From: Mesorhabditis belari
Lineage: Eukaryota; Nematoda; Chromadorea; Rhabditida; Rhabditidae
Assembly (NCBI GenBank): GCA_958450365.1
Contig: CAUEEP010000683.1
Span: 62,001 to 126,000, forward strand
Length of the DNA: 64,000 bases
Direction: 5' to 3'
Program-made: the position numbers and the translations under genes
Notes under the pieces: model-generated
What the model was told of the DNA's origin: nothing
Seen by the model: only the letters and a program-made list of their open reading frames with translations
The model's database searches: none
In this document: positions 9,839-20,596 of the stretch, piece by piece
Layout: every line of letters starts with the position of its first letter
Numbering within the stretch: position 1 is the stretch's first letter

Positions 9839-11325
9839 TTAAAAGAAATCTTTTCCACGGCGAACACGGTATCCATATTGTCCTCTAAAAAATTAAAACA
9901 TTAAAGAAAAAACCCATCTTACTGATAGTTGAACTGATAGTTGACTCTATAGAAATTGTAGAGCAACTCTTCAAAGTTCACGATTTAACGCTTTAATAAT
10001 TATTTTCTTATTAACAACTAACCTCTTCTCACGAGAGGCGTCTTGACGAACGCGGTGAGCGTTTAACACAGTGGCATCGTCGTCTCTGAAAGAGAGAAAT
10101 TTGTAAGCAGCTTCATACATCTCTCATTCTCACTGAAGCTTTCTCAATTCACATACAGTAAAAATCTGATATAGCAAGCCTTCACAAGAAAACTGTTTTC
10201 AATTGTGCCCATGTAGATAAATAAATCCTCGATCCGTTATGAAAAAGTTATACTCACTGAGTTAATTCAAAGTTTGCCTAGACAATGCGCTGATTTTGCA
10301 TGACTTGCTTAACAAACTGCAGATTTAGAGTCAGATTTTATCAGAGTAATAAGTTGATCAACTGATCTTAACCTCTTTTCGCGGGAATCGCGAACCCCTT
10401 GTTTTGTTTTATGTAAAAGAATTGGAATGCAAATTTATTTGAGTTGAACCGAAAATTAGCCAAGACCAAGCCAGTTTTTTTTGTATGTGCAGAGTGTGCC
10501 CTTCTCAATCGTTATCGCCATCTCTAAAAGAGTTTGAGAATAAAAAAGCTTTAAAAATGATCGCTAAACAACTTTATTTTGGCTAGTTACTGTTTTCACG
10601 AACCTTGCTTTACGAGAGAGAGGACCGCGACCACATACGTTCAGCATCAGTATCAGCATCTCTGCAAATTGAGACTCACATACGTTGAAGTACAATTTCT
10701 ATTGTCAAAATCTATCAGTAAGATTTAAGAAAAACAATTCATCCATCATTCTCAGCCAACCTCTTCTCCTTAGGAGGATCATCGAGACGAACGCGTTCAT
10801 CTTCATGAGAATCGTCATCATCTCTAAAGGGAATTGTCACCTTGACATCAATGTATTACGAATAGTTTTATTGCACTTGTCACTTACACAAACTTACGGA
10901 TAAATCGTTCTCAAAGTCTAAGATTTGTTGATGATTCACAACTAACCTCTTCTCCTTTTCGTCGTCACGGCGTTCACGTTGATCTTTTTGGGGATCCTTA
11001 GGCATGCTTCTAAAATTGGAATGCTAGGGATGGTAACACTGCTATCTTGAATCTTAGGTACAATATTGAACCGGATTGCTCAATAGGTCTGCTTGCATGA
11101 TAAACACTAACCTCTTCTCCCTATCGTCGTCACGGCGTACGCGTTGGTCTCCTTGCGCCTTGTCGTCTCTATAATTGGAATGCTGGTAATTGCATTTATT
11201 CCACTATATTCTCCCATTCTAACACTTCCACAAAGATTACTCAACATATTTTTCTCTAATAAAACTTACGCCACAATCACACAAATCAGCGCAAATGCTA
11301 GGAAAAGAAAGAAAATCGAACGCAT
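9839..11325 (-). CDS. KR-repeat secreted preproprotein, copy 5 (intact)
   Basis: Exons 11325-11270, 11168-11112, 11009-10947, 10823-10761, 10085-10023 and 9884-9839 join in phase (348 nt, 115 residues). Signal peptide identical to copy 3, then DDKAQGDQRVRRDDDREKR, SMPKDPQKDQRERRDDEKEK plus R, DDDDSHEDERVRLDDPPKEK plus R, DDDATVLNAHRVRQDASREK plus R, and the terminal GQYGYRVRRGKDFF. Two further exon relics lie in the large intron: 10661-10604 (58 nt, out of frame, with good acceptor and weak donor) and near 10375-10400 (acceptor lost). These may be skipped or are dying exons. As in copy 3 the last exon carries a GYGY/YGYRVRR motif. Probable secreted precursor cleaved at KR; role unknown. Confidence 0.75.
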
Positions 11326-11370
11326 TTTGGATCAGCAAATCTTCGTTTGTCAGAATCTGATTCCCCGAGC

Positions 11371-11378
11371 TTTTATAG
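11371..11378 (-). promoter_or_regulatory. TATA box of copy 5
   Basis: CTATAAAAGCTCGGGGAATC on the minus strand about 50 bp before the ATG at 11325. Confidence 0.62.
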
Positions 11379-11999
11379 CTTTGGCGGATTCCCCTAAAAA
11401 GTTGGTCAAAACATTGAAAAACCTTGTTTGGTTTTGAAAAACCTTCAGTGTTGTTGTTATCCTTGAGGCAGAAATCTTTCGGTGGAACCATTGGATCAAA
11501 AAATTCTGACCAATATCACCTAGTCATCGCTTCAAAAAAATCGGAAAATGAAAAAGACAAATTGCACATCATTTTTTCCAAAAATTGTGAAAATTTGTTG
11601 ATCGAAAACTTTGGGTTTCAACGTCTTTTTTCATTACAATAACAAGTCAATTTGGAAAACTCGTACAAAAAGTTTATGCACAATTTGCCCGTTCTGCTGG
11701 CCAAACTCTTGTTTCATCTATAGCAATGGTTTTCTTTGAAAACGGGATTTGTTTCGTTTGTTTTTTGTTTTCCCTTTTCGAATCCTCAAAACACATTGTC
11801 CTTGAAAAAGGCGCGTTCAGAATGGTCAAGGTCAAGAATCAATCAGTGAAAAACTCTACAAAAAACAATAACAAAGCAGAAAAAGATATTATCCCGTTTT
11901 ACTACAGAGTAGTTTATATTTGCTGTCAGCTTGATAATCAGTCAACTTTGCTTTATTTGCCATTTTTGATTCTAGAGTACTTGAAAGCCAGTGTTTTGT

Positions 12000-12425
12000 T
12001 CTAAAATCTGCGTAATTTGTAAAGCTATGTAAGTGTTTCAACGTCCGAAATAAAAAATAATCTGACGATGCAAGGTCAGGGGAGTAAGGTGCGTGAAGCA
12101 AAAGTCTCCAACCTAGCTCCTCAATTTTTTTATGAGTGGGGTTTAGCGTCATCGTCCAGAAATCGGACTCTTGACGGTTTGATCCCCAACTTCATTAAAG
12201 CTTTGTTAACTCTCACTAGTTTTTTTGAGTAAAGGTCTGTATAGACTGTTGGTCTAGGTTTTAGCATTGAGCTTTTTAGATATTTCAATAGTATAGAGCA
12301 AATCGCCATTTAAGATTTCTAGACGGCGTCCAGTTCTAGAGGCTTTCATTGCCGTCTCGAAAACGCTGAAACCATCGACGACACTGACTTTTACTGATAC
12401 AATCATCTCGGGATCCATATCTTTC
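12000..12425 (-). mobile_element. mariner transposase remnant
   Basis: Minus strand fragments of a mariner transposase. N-terminal part at about 12230-12420 (SQCRRWFQRFRDGNESL, then TGRRLEILNGDLLYTIE). C-terminal part at about 11995-12152 contains KKIEELGWRLLLHAPYSPDL and SSDYFLF, the D34D third-Asp region. The middle and the catalytic first two Asp regions are missing. It interrupts sequence paralogous to the terminal exon region of copies 3 and 5, where the exon start reads ERYGSRDD. Confidence 0.75.
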
Positions 12426-12746
12426 TCTAAAAAAATCAAAGATCAAAAGAAAAACCGCATCTTAGTAATAGTTGAATCTATAGAACTTACAGAGCAACTC
12501 TTCAAAGTTTAAGATTTAACGTTTTAACAATTGGTTTCGTATTAACAGCTTCACACATCTCTCATTTTCACTGAAGCTTTCTCAATTCATATACATTCAT
12601 ATGTATATGTAAAAATCTGATATAGCAGGCTTTCACAAGAAAACTGTATTCAGTTGTGTTCATCAGTAGTCAAATAAATCCCCGATTTGTTATGAAAATG
12701 TTATACTCACTAAGTTAAGTCAAAGTTTGCTTAGATAATAAGCTGG

Positions 12747-13019
12747 TCAACTGATCTTCCTCTTCTCACGGGGATCGTCACGATGAACACGTTGATCGTA
12801 GTCGAAATCACGGCGAACTCTTTGATCAGAGTCGAAGCCACGACGAACGCGTTGATCGTAGTCGAAGTCACTAAAATTCTTCATAGCCTCTATTTCCATT
12901 CTGTTTCAAATTCCTTTACAGCAAGCCTGATGCAAACTTCCATCTACTTGAACAAAACTTTCTCAGCAATCACAGAAAGCAGCACAAATGCTAAGAAAAC
13001 AAAAAAGAATTTGGCGCAT
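12747..13019 (-). pseudogene. KR-repeat family, copy 6 (FDYDQRVRR subtype)
   Basis: Exon 1 (from 13019) begins MRQIL but has one extra base in the T-rich stretch, and the donor seen in copy 4 is deleted. Exon 2 (12870-12747) is open and encodes three copies of a ten-residue motif: DFDYDQRVRR, GFDSDQRVRR, DFDYDQRVHR, then DDPREKRKIS and stop. The usual gttaag donor after GAGAAGAG has lost two bases, so the exon reads into a stop. The FDYDQRVRR repeats are the clearest internal repetition in the family outside the minisatellite. Probably inactive, unless the indels are assembly errors. Confidence 0.5.
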
Positions 13020-13024
13020 TTTTT

Positions 13025-13927
13025 CGATGAGTTCGGTCAATCTCTTTCTTGTTCCCAATTTTTTATAACTTTTGTGTATTTCCTAATTGCTCAAAACAAA
13101 GAAAAAACCGTGATTGATTCTAGTGTTTCAATCTCAAGGCCAAAACTCGAGTGGAACCATCAGAGAAAGATTTTTCTATTAAACGTCACGCAGTAACTGA
13201 ATAAACTGTAAATAGGTACTTACAGGTATTTGTTTCTTTGAACTTGTAAAAACACAAGAAACGTCCTTGGAAGGGCAAGCTCGAATATTGATCAAGAACA
13301 CTGGCAAGAAAAGGAGAAGAATAGATAAGCATGAAAATTAATCAAGTTTTGTAACATTATCAATAAGATATATAATCTATTGTCAAATCTAATCTTTAAA
13401 CTTCAAAAACGAAGCTTTTAAGGCATTTTATTTTTATTTTCATTTTTGTAACTGACACTTTGTAACTCGTTGACCCGTTATTAAAGGAACTCTTCTGTTT
13501 TCAAGCTTTGTTTCACTAGACTATACAGTTTTTGTGTCTGGCTCAAATGATTTTTGATGAAATGATCAAATGAATCGAAATCAAAAAAGGCGACAACCTG
13601 AAGACGCAATTTAGGCGCTTTGTTCCACAGAAACCTAGGTTGCTGTCAATAGATAAAAGATAGAGCCCGAAAAGTTAGGTATATGGCCAAATTTTCAGGA
13701 TAATCTGTTCAGCCGATTTTTTTGTAGAGCTTTTTATCGAATTTTACGAAAAACGAGTTTTTTTCACTCGACTTTCCTTGGAAAAGGACTTTTCTTAAAA
13801 AGGTAGAAAAATGAATAATCGACATTTTCTATTTAGAGCCAATTGTTGGTGAATTTGTCATTTATTTCTTCAGACTGTACCTTTTGTATTTTGTGGAAGT
13901 AGTGCTATCTATTTTGTTTATTGTTTA
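13025..13927. repeat. duplicated upstream region and diverged MITE
   Basis: 13030-13560 is paralogous to 8235-8750, showing that the copy 3+4 and copy 5+6 blocks arose by duplication. About 13570-13850 holds a diverged, inverted relative of the 0.5-kb MITE at 20597-21111 (shared stretches around the Tctatcttttatctattgac and aaaaactctacgg segments). No gene seen. Confidence 0.5.
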
Positions 13928-14027
13928 GTCTCTTATCTTGAGAATTTCGCGTCACCGATGCTCAAGAAATCAATGTGTACTGAGCTTTCGAAGGAGAATT
14001 TTTCTATCAAAGCTTTCAAAAATATAT

Positions 14028-15973
14028 ATGCTAATGAAAATTTCAATTGTTTGTTGTTTGCTATGTTTGGTTACTCTAACTTTTGGCGCTCAATGTCCAC
14101 AAGGAACTATTCATTATGGAGACAGGAATGAATGTATCGATGCGGTGGATGCAAGTTCGTTTCAAACTTTGCAATATTGACACAACGGTCAATACTCATT
14201 GTCAATACTGAGACACATTTACCATCTTATTATCATTAGAAACAACATATTCTGGCGCTCAACTTCTTTGCACACAAGTAAATGGCCGACTTATTCAAAT
14301 CCAGGATATTTTTGAAAATGTGGTCACTGGAACGCAAGCTGGACAAGGTAAATTTTTAGCTATCAAAATCAACTAACTCAATTTCAGTAATTGGCAACAA
14401 TAGTCATTCTTACATTGGAGTTCAACAACAAAATGGAAACTGGGTTTATGGTGATGGAAGTCCGTTGATCTATCAGAATTGGAAAAGTGGTCGGAATTTG
14501 AAGAATATTTCTAAGTAGCGTTAGTATAATACAAGACAAGATACTATTTACCACTGAATCTTGTTAGTTCTAAGTTTTCCAGGTCATCCTTTATCCAACA
14601 TGAGTTGTGCGGTGATCAGTGCAAAGGATTACCAATGGACATCCGTTGATTGTGCATCAAGTCACTCCTTCATTTGCTCGATTCCCGATCAGACACCAAC
14701 TCAAACCACAACGATTCGTGTAATCACCACTCGCACAACTCCATCCACTATTACTCCACCCACCGTCACTCCACCATCATCTGGTGAGTAAAGGAGTCAA
14801 ATAGGTAAAGCAAATCAACTTTCATAACATTCAGGTTGTCCAAACGGTTGGATTATATACAAACACAACTGTTATTACTTTGCTGGAGTTTGTTTATTTT
14901 ATGTTGCCCAAACATTTCTCTCTTAGAGTGCAAACTCGACCAATGTTACTTATTATTATAAAGATGGTGAGGAATTTTGCCAACAAATGGGATCTCATCT
15001 CGTGTCGATTCACTCTCAGTTTGAGTTCGATTTTGTGCAACGTTAGTTTTTTGAGTATTGGTCGAATCAGTGATTTGGTCTAGACATGGGCACTACAAGC
15101 TACAAACGTAAACTACAAACGCTTCTAACTTGCTTTAAATCTGCCGGATTGATATGACCTGTAGCTTAAAAAATAGAGAATCTCAAGAGCTATTGAATGA
15201 GCTGAAGCACAGGCAAATATAAATGCTAAAGAAAGTTACAGTGATTTGTAGTCCTGACTCGAGCGTAGTCGAAGCGATTGAGTCAGGCTACAAACCACTA
15301 TAACTTTCTTTAGAATTCCTATTTTGCCTGTGCTTTAGTCTATTCGAAAGCCCTGGAGATCCTCTATTTTTTAAGCTATAGATTATATCAATCCAGCAGA
15401 TTTGAAGCAAGTTAGAAGCGTTTGTAGTGTTTGTCATTTTTGTAGTTTATCGCGCGCATGTCTTACTTGGTCATACTAGAACCAGAACTAGAAATCTTCA
15501 GGATGATCACCAAGCTTTTTGGTTTTTCATTAAACAAATTTGTTTAGGTAACATCGCTACTAATTCAAACACTACCGATTGTCATGCAAATCAAGCAATG
15601 ATCGGATTGACATGTGTGGCAGTTGGTCGAAATAAGACGTGGACGTGGAGTGATGGATCAACTTTCGACTTTGACGAAACTCAAACCTTTTGTGCTGATG
15701 TTTATGGAGTAAGTGAGACTTATGGAGTAAGGGAGACTTTGAGTGATAGGATAAGTCTTGAGAGATAAGATAAAATTTGGACTGATAAGATGAGACTTGT
15801 AAATACTTCTGATAGAAATTAGATTAGAATTAGAATAGAAAACTAATGAAAAAGATCGAATTAACGTTTCTCAGATGATGAATGACCCAAATTGTTATGA
15901 GCATGGCTACTGGGATCCATGGGGTGGCACGATGTCATTTTCTCGATTTGTTTGCAAAATGAAAGAGAACTGA
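14028..15973 (+). CDS. secreted C-type lectin with two CTLDs (clec-like)
   Basis: Eight exons agree in phase: 14028-14154, 14240-14347, 14388-14489, 14583-14783, 14835-14887, 14927-15041, 15548-15708, 15875-15973 (966 nt, 321 residues). Signal peptide MLMKISIVCCLLCLVTLTFG; an in-frame ATG two codons later (14034) is an alternative start. CTLD1: CPQGTIHYGDRNECI, then LLCTQVNGRLIQIQD, SYIGVQQQNGNWVYGDGSP, YQNWKSG, and SFICSI. A Thr/Pro-rich linker (TTTIRVITTRTTPSTITPP) precedes CTLD2: CPNGWIIYKHNCYYFAG, FCQQMGSHLVSIHSQFEF, KTWTWSDGSTFDF, WDPWGGTMSFSRFVCKM. Canonical carbohydrate-binding EPN/QPD motifs are not evident. Extracellular; nematode clec genes often respond to microbes (family knowledge). 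aataaa follows the stop. A fold-back element sits in intron 6. Confidence 0.9.
15089..15455. repeat. fold-back MITE in lectin intron
   Basis: A near-palindrome: tacaaacgcttctaacttgc on the left is matched by gcaagttagaagcgtttgta on the right, with matching inner arms (cacaggcaaa... versus ...ttttgcctgtg) around a centre near 15265. No coding capacity. Confidence 0.8.
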
Positions 15974-16119
15974 AAGAGAAATAAAGTTTTGGCTTTGAAT
16001 TCTGATAAAAAATTGCCTTTAGGTTGTTTAATAGGTGACATTTGCATTTAATCGGCTATCGTACATTCGTTATTATCGAAACTGAAAACATTTATTGCAC
16101 AGGCAAAACGACAAAACTT

Positions 16120-17191
16120 TCAAGAACAATTTCCAAATTCATTTGAATTTTCATACTTTGCAAAAAATTTGATTCTGTTGTCGAATTTGCTGTTTCTCGT
16201 TTTATCTTTTGTTTCGACTAAAACCAATTCATAAAAACAATTGATCGAATCACTAATCATCTGTCGATAACAAAACTTTTTCAATATTTTTTTCATGAAA
16301 CTTATCATTGTAGAAAAAGTGAATATTTTTCCAATTTTTCTGAAATTCAAGTCTTGCATTCAAGATTTCACGAATCTCCTCAAAGTACCCATTCCACGCC
16401 TGTGATTGTGGCATTTCAAGACAAAGAGTAAAGTCTAAATTCTTTGATGGAAGTCCATTCTCAACGATTTCATGAAGCTTTTGTGTAAAATAGTTGTGAT
16501 TCGATGTAGAGCAGAGAATTAATCTCTTCAAGTGCTCAAGCTTTGCATAAATGCTCAAATCGGGTAGATCTGCTTCGATAACTTTGATTTGTTTACAGGA
16601 AATGAGATGATTTTGCAGAAAATTCAAGTATATATGCACTTGATCGGAGTCACAACAGGTAAAAGAGACAAATTTAGTGACGTGAAAACGGAGATCTTTA
16701 AGGAGTTCCCAAAAACAGAATAAATCATCAGGGCCTGCCTGGAATTCGTCGACAATTCGCAGATTTTGGAAACTTTTAATTAGCAAGTCGAGCTCCTGCT
16801 TTTTCGAAGGATCACTTTTCCCAAGAACACAATGTGTTTCCCAAGCAAGCTTTTTGCAAATGACAAGTTTTTGAAAAGTTCTCATAATTAGAGCGTTGCT
16901 AACAGTGAACTCAAAGCTAGTCGATTTATCAACAATTTTTATTCGTAAAGGCTTCGGTAATATTTGACGGTCATGTCCGATTGCGAAAAAAGTGATTGAC
17001 ATCTCATTAACAGATTTTCCGAAAATTCCATTTAATAGAACATAAGATCGAAGAGATTTGTTGACTTTGAGTAAATCGATGAGTAAAGTTGGTTGAAGAT
17101 TCTCCAAGATCGACTTTTTAAGCTCAAATGGGAGACGGTTCAGCGGGAAAGCGGAATGATCAGTTGAGTTTTTCTGACCCATTTTGGACAA
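16120..17191 (-). CDS. F-box protein, copy 1 (one frameshift)
   Basis: Single-exon frame starting MSKMGQKNSTD. Residues about 17-55 (NRLPFELKKSILENLQPTLL, LLKVNKSLRSYVL) form an F-box, which would bind SKP1 in SCF ubiquitin ligases (family knowledge). The remaining about 250 residues lack a domain I can name but align along their length with the paralog at 18568-19650. Near 16290 a run of seven T (plus strand) replaces six in the paralog, ending the frame early at 16253; the continuation ILKKFCYRQMISDSINCFYE is found in the next frame down to 16120. Likely a single-base error or recent mutation. Confidence 0.68.
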
Positions 17192-17593
17192 GATTAGCTT
17201 AAGAATATTTCAAGCAATGCAATGAGAATTTGAATTTGAACAAAGGCAAAAGATTTCGAGGCAAGAGTTGCAGAAAATTTTTTTGCAAAACGGTGTAGAA
17301 AGTTTATTAGGCAGCATCGAGAAAAATGGAAAAAGACATTCAGGCAAATGTTGTTAGAGAGATAAGAACCTTTCAGCGAGGGGTTTTCAATCAATTGATG
17401 GACACTTTTTTAGTCTTCTCTCGATGGTTTGTGCAAAGTGTAAAGAACTAAATTTCTACTGCAAGTATTCTGTTTTTTTACGCGATTTTTAGCTTGTTGT
17501 TATCCAATAATGAAGGTGTGAATTGTAAAGAACGATTTAAAAGAATTTATTTAAAAGTTCACATAGCATGAAGGAGTTTTTAGCACCTTATGC

Positions 17594-18452
17594 AGGGTGG
17601 CTGAAAAGTTGCGATATGTGGTGTGATGAAACAATTCTTTTTGATGGTAAATATTGAGAAATTTTTAAAACCATATTGATTTTCAGATTCTCCACACAAT
17701 TTTACATTATAAATCAAAATTTCAGCTCACTAGCTCTATTCGGAAAGTTTTACGCTAATTTCTTTTTGATGTTGGTCTTTGGTCACACCTTCATGGACAA
17801 TTAGGGAAAAAATTTTCACCATTTTCGTCACCCATTTTGCCATTTGCGCCATAAAACATCTTTTTGATTGCCTTTGCTACTTAATTTTACTTTTAATATT
17901 AACTGAAAAAAGCTTTTAGTGAGAAAAAAGTACTCCAATGTAACAAGATGGCACGCGACAAAATGGGTGACATTCCTTTTCTGCTTGTTGCCCATGAAGG
18001 TGTGACCAACGATCGACATCAAAAAGAAATTAGCTTAAAACTTTTCCGAATAGAACTAGTGAGCTGTAAATCTGGCTTATAATGTAAAAATATGTGGAGA
18101 ATCTGAAAATCAACTTACCGTAAATACTGTAATAGTCCCCACCTCCATAATGACGGTGCGGAGTCTTGCGTAGTCTAGCTTTGAACGAGTTTTTCTCGAC
18201 ACTGGTTTATGCTACAATGTGCGCTTAGGTATCAAAAAATAGCCCTGAATTTCAGCTATTTTTTGATACCAAAGACGCATTTTTTGAAAGTACGGGCGCT
18301 TTGAAAAAAATTAAATACTAAAAAACTTTTGCGACTACGCGACTGTACGAGGGGGGTGGGGTACTATTACAGTATTTACGGTAGTTTAAAGTTTACAATA
18401 TTTACCAACAAAAAGAATTGTTTCATAAGGTATCCGAGCTTCTCAGCCACCC
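17594..18452. mobile_element. inverted-repeat element containing a second MITE
   Basis: Outer ends gggtggctgaaaag (17594) and cttctcagccaccc (18452) are inverted, and the inner arms match too (aattctttttgatggtaaat versus atttaccaacaaaaagaatt). No transposase. Confidence 0.75.
18118..18381. mobile_element. nested MITE with TIR ccgtaaatactg
   Basis: TA-flanked element with ends ccgtaaatactgtaatag and ctattacagtatttacgg, inserted in the right arm of the outer element. Internal hairpin tcaaaaaatagccc.../...gctattttttgata. A relative lies at 42357-42684. Confidence 0.78.
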
Positions 18453-18567
18453 AGTAGAAATTTTATAAAAAACCAGTCTAGAAATCACAAGCCTTTCGAA
18501 AATAAAATAGCTAAATTGATTTCAAAATTTCACCATCCATTAGCAAATGTCACATTTCAATTTCGAT

Positions 18568-19650
18568 TCAATTCAATTCGTATTTCGCAAAAACTTTGAT
18601 TCTGTAGTCGAATGTGATGTTTGTGGCTTTTTCTTTTGTTTCCACTAACACCAATTCATAAAAACAATTGATCGAATTACTAATCATCTGTCGATAACAA
18701 AACTTTTTCAATATTTTTTCATAAAACCTGGCATTGTAGAAAAAGTGAATATCTTTCCCGTAATATTTCTGAAATTCAAGTTTTGCATTCAAGATTTCAC
18801 GAATCTCTTCAAAATTCTCAGTCTTTTCTTTCGCTTCGGGCCTTTCAAGGCAAAGAGTGAAATTGGGATTTTTCGACGAAAGTCCATTGTCAATGATTTC
18901 GTGAAGTTTTTGCGTTGAGTAATGATAATCGCCTATATTGCAGAGAATCAATTTGTTTAATCTCTCGAGTTTTACAAAAGCTTTCATGTCAAGTGGACAG
19001 GTTTCGATCACTCTCACTTGTTCACAGGAAATCGGATGCTTGTGCAAGAATTTTGAATAAATTTCCATTTTAGTCGCATCACAACAAACAAATGAGGCAG
19101 ATTTAGTGACTTGAAAATGGAGATCTTCAAGGAGCTCCCAAAAACAGAATAAATCATCAGGGTCGATCTGGAGTTCGTCGACAATTCTTAGAGTTTGAAA
19201 AATTTCAATCAATTGCTCAAAGTTCTGTTTTGTTGAATCCTCACTTCTTCCATAAATTCGATGTGTTTCCCATGAAAGTTTTTTGCAATGAACAAGCTTT
19301 TGAAAAGTTTTCACAAGTAGAGAAATGCTGCTAGTGAATTCAAAGCCTGTAGATTTATCAGCAACTTTCAATCGCACATATTTCGTTAATATTTGACGCT
19401 TTTCTCTGTGTGCAAAAAAAGTGATTGTCATGTCTTCGACAGATTTTCCGAAAATTCCATCATTTAGAATATAAGATCGAAAAGATTTGTTGACTTTGAG
19501 TAGATTAATGAGTGAAATTGGTTGTAGATTCTTCAAGACTGTGTTTTTGAGTCCAAAAGGAAGCTGGTTTATTGGGAAAGTTGATTGATCAGTTGAGTTT
19601 TTCTGGCCCGTTTTTTGAAATATTGATTTCAGAAATACTTGCAGTAGCAA
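18568..19650 (-). CDS. F-box protein, copy 2
   Basis: One uninterrupted frame of up to 360 residues. The region matching copy 1 begins at about residue 13 (QKTGQKNSTDQ), so the true start may be at the first Met (19650) or the gene may have a short upstream exon. F-box at residues about 29-68 (NQLPFGLKNTVLKNLQP, LLKVNKSFRSYIL). The C-terminal part ends KFCYRQMISNSINCFYELVL and FDYRIKVFAKYELN. Predicted substrate adaptor of an SCF ubiquitin ligase in cytosol or nucleus; substrate unknown. Tandem duplicate of the gene at 16120-17191, separated by MITEs. Confidence 0.75.
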   Translation of the reverse strand: MLLQVFLKSIFQKTGQKNSTDQSTFPINQLPFGLKNTVLKNLQPISLINLLKVNKSFRSYILNDGIFGKSVEDMTITFFAHREKRQILTKYVRLKVADKSTGFEFTSSISLLVKTFQKLVHCKKLSWETHRIYGRSEDSTKQNFEQLIEIFQTLRIVDELQIDPDDLFCFWELLEDLHFQVTKSASFVCCDATKMEIYSKFLHKHPISCEQVRVIETCPLDMKAFVKLERLNKLILCNIGDYHYSTQKLHEIIDNGLSSKNPNFTLCLERPEAKEKTENFEEIREILNAKLEFQKYYGKDIHFFYNARFYEKILKKFCYRQMISNSINCFYELVLVETKEKATNITFDYRIKVFAKYELN

Positions 19651-19843
19651 AATGGTGCTAAAGGTTTCTCAATATGGAGAAAGGGGAAGGAAAAACGTTT
19701 CAGCCAGAGATAAGAACCCATTTGTCTTCAATCAATCAATTGGAATGACTGTGTGCTGTTTTGTGTTGCATTGTGTGTTTAGGTTATCGGTTTCAATCAG
19801 AAGTTCGCAGAACAGTGAGCGTTTTGAATTTACCTATTATCTA

Positions 19844-20565
19844 TTAGGTTGGCCGGAAAGTTCTTTCCGTTTTTTGACGCTAGATCTAACTTTTTATTTT
19901 ATGCATCAAAAACGCCAAATAAAAAAACAGAATTTATCTCTCGAAATATTCACCGTCAACATCAATAACATCCTGCCACTTATCCGGCAACAAATAGATC
20001 CCGCGGCGGTAAAACGCACGTGGCTTCGAATCGAAAAACTGAGTGAGTGACAAGCGCCTTTCCTCGACGTTTTGAAAGATCTTTCCACGCAAATGATGCT
20101 CCAGAGACCTGAAAAAAATGATAATCGGATGATTCTGGACAAAATACCTGAACAGATGATAGTCCGATGGTGCCATGTCGGGGCTGTACGGCGGGTGATC
20201 CAAATGTTCCCATCCAAACTCGTTCAATTTGCTTGTTGTCAAGCTTGCGTTGTCATGAAGCAAAATGACTGGTCCTTGACGGTTGCGCATCTTCCGGCGA
20301 AGTCGATCCAATATTAGGTTGGCCGGAAAGTTCTTTCCGGCCAACAAGCAAATTGAACGAGTTTGGATGGGAACATTTGGATCACCCGCCGTACAGCCCC
20401 GACATGGCACCATCGGACTATCATCTGTTCAGGTATTTTGTCCAGAATCATCCGATTATCATTTTTTCAGGTCTCTGGAGCATCATTTGCGTGGAAAGAT
20501 CTTTCAAAACGTCGAGGAAATGCGCTTGTCACTCACTCAGTTTTTCGATTCGAAGCCATCTAAGA
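19844..20565. mobile_element. mariner remnant arranged as an inverted duplication
   Basis: TIR ttaggttggccggaaagttc at 19844. The C-terminal part of a mariner transposase runs on the minus strand (19934-20413: VILLHDNA second Asp, PPYSPDMAPSDYHLF third Asp). At 20314 the same TIR occurs again and the C-terminal part is repeated on the plus strand (20353-20580). The N-terminal half is missing; both arms derive from the same end. Confidence 0.8.
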
Positions 20566-20596
20566 GTCATTGTTTGCTAGAGTGTGTCCTTTTCTA

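Noticed and set aside
19652..20050. 132-residue plus-strand frame
   Set aside because: Overlaps the mariner 3' end on the opposite strand and has no similarity or splice support.
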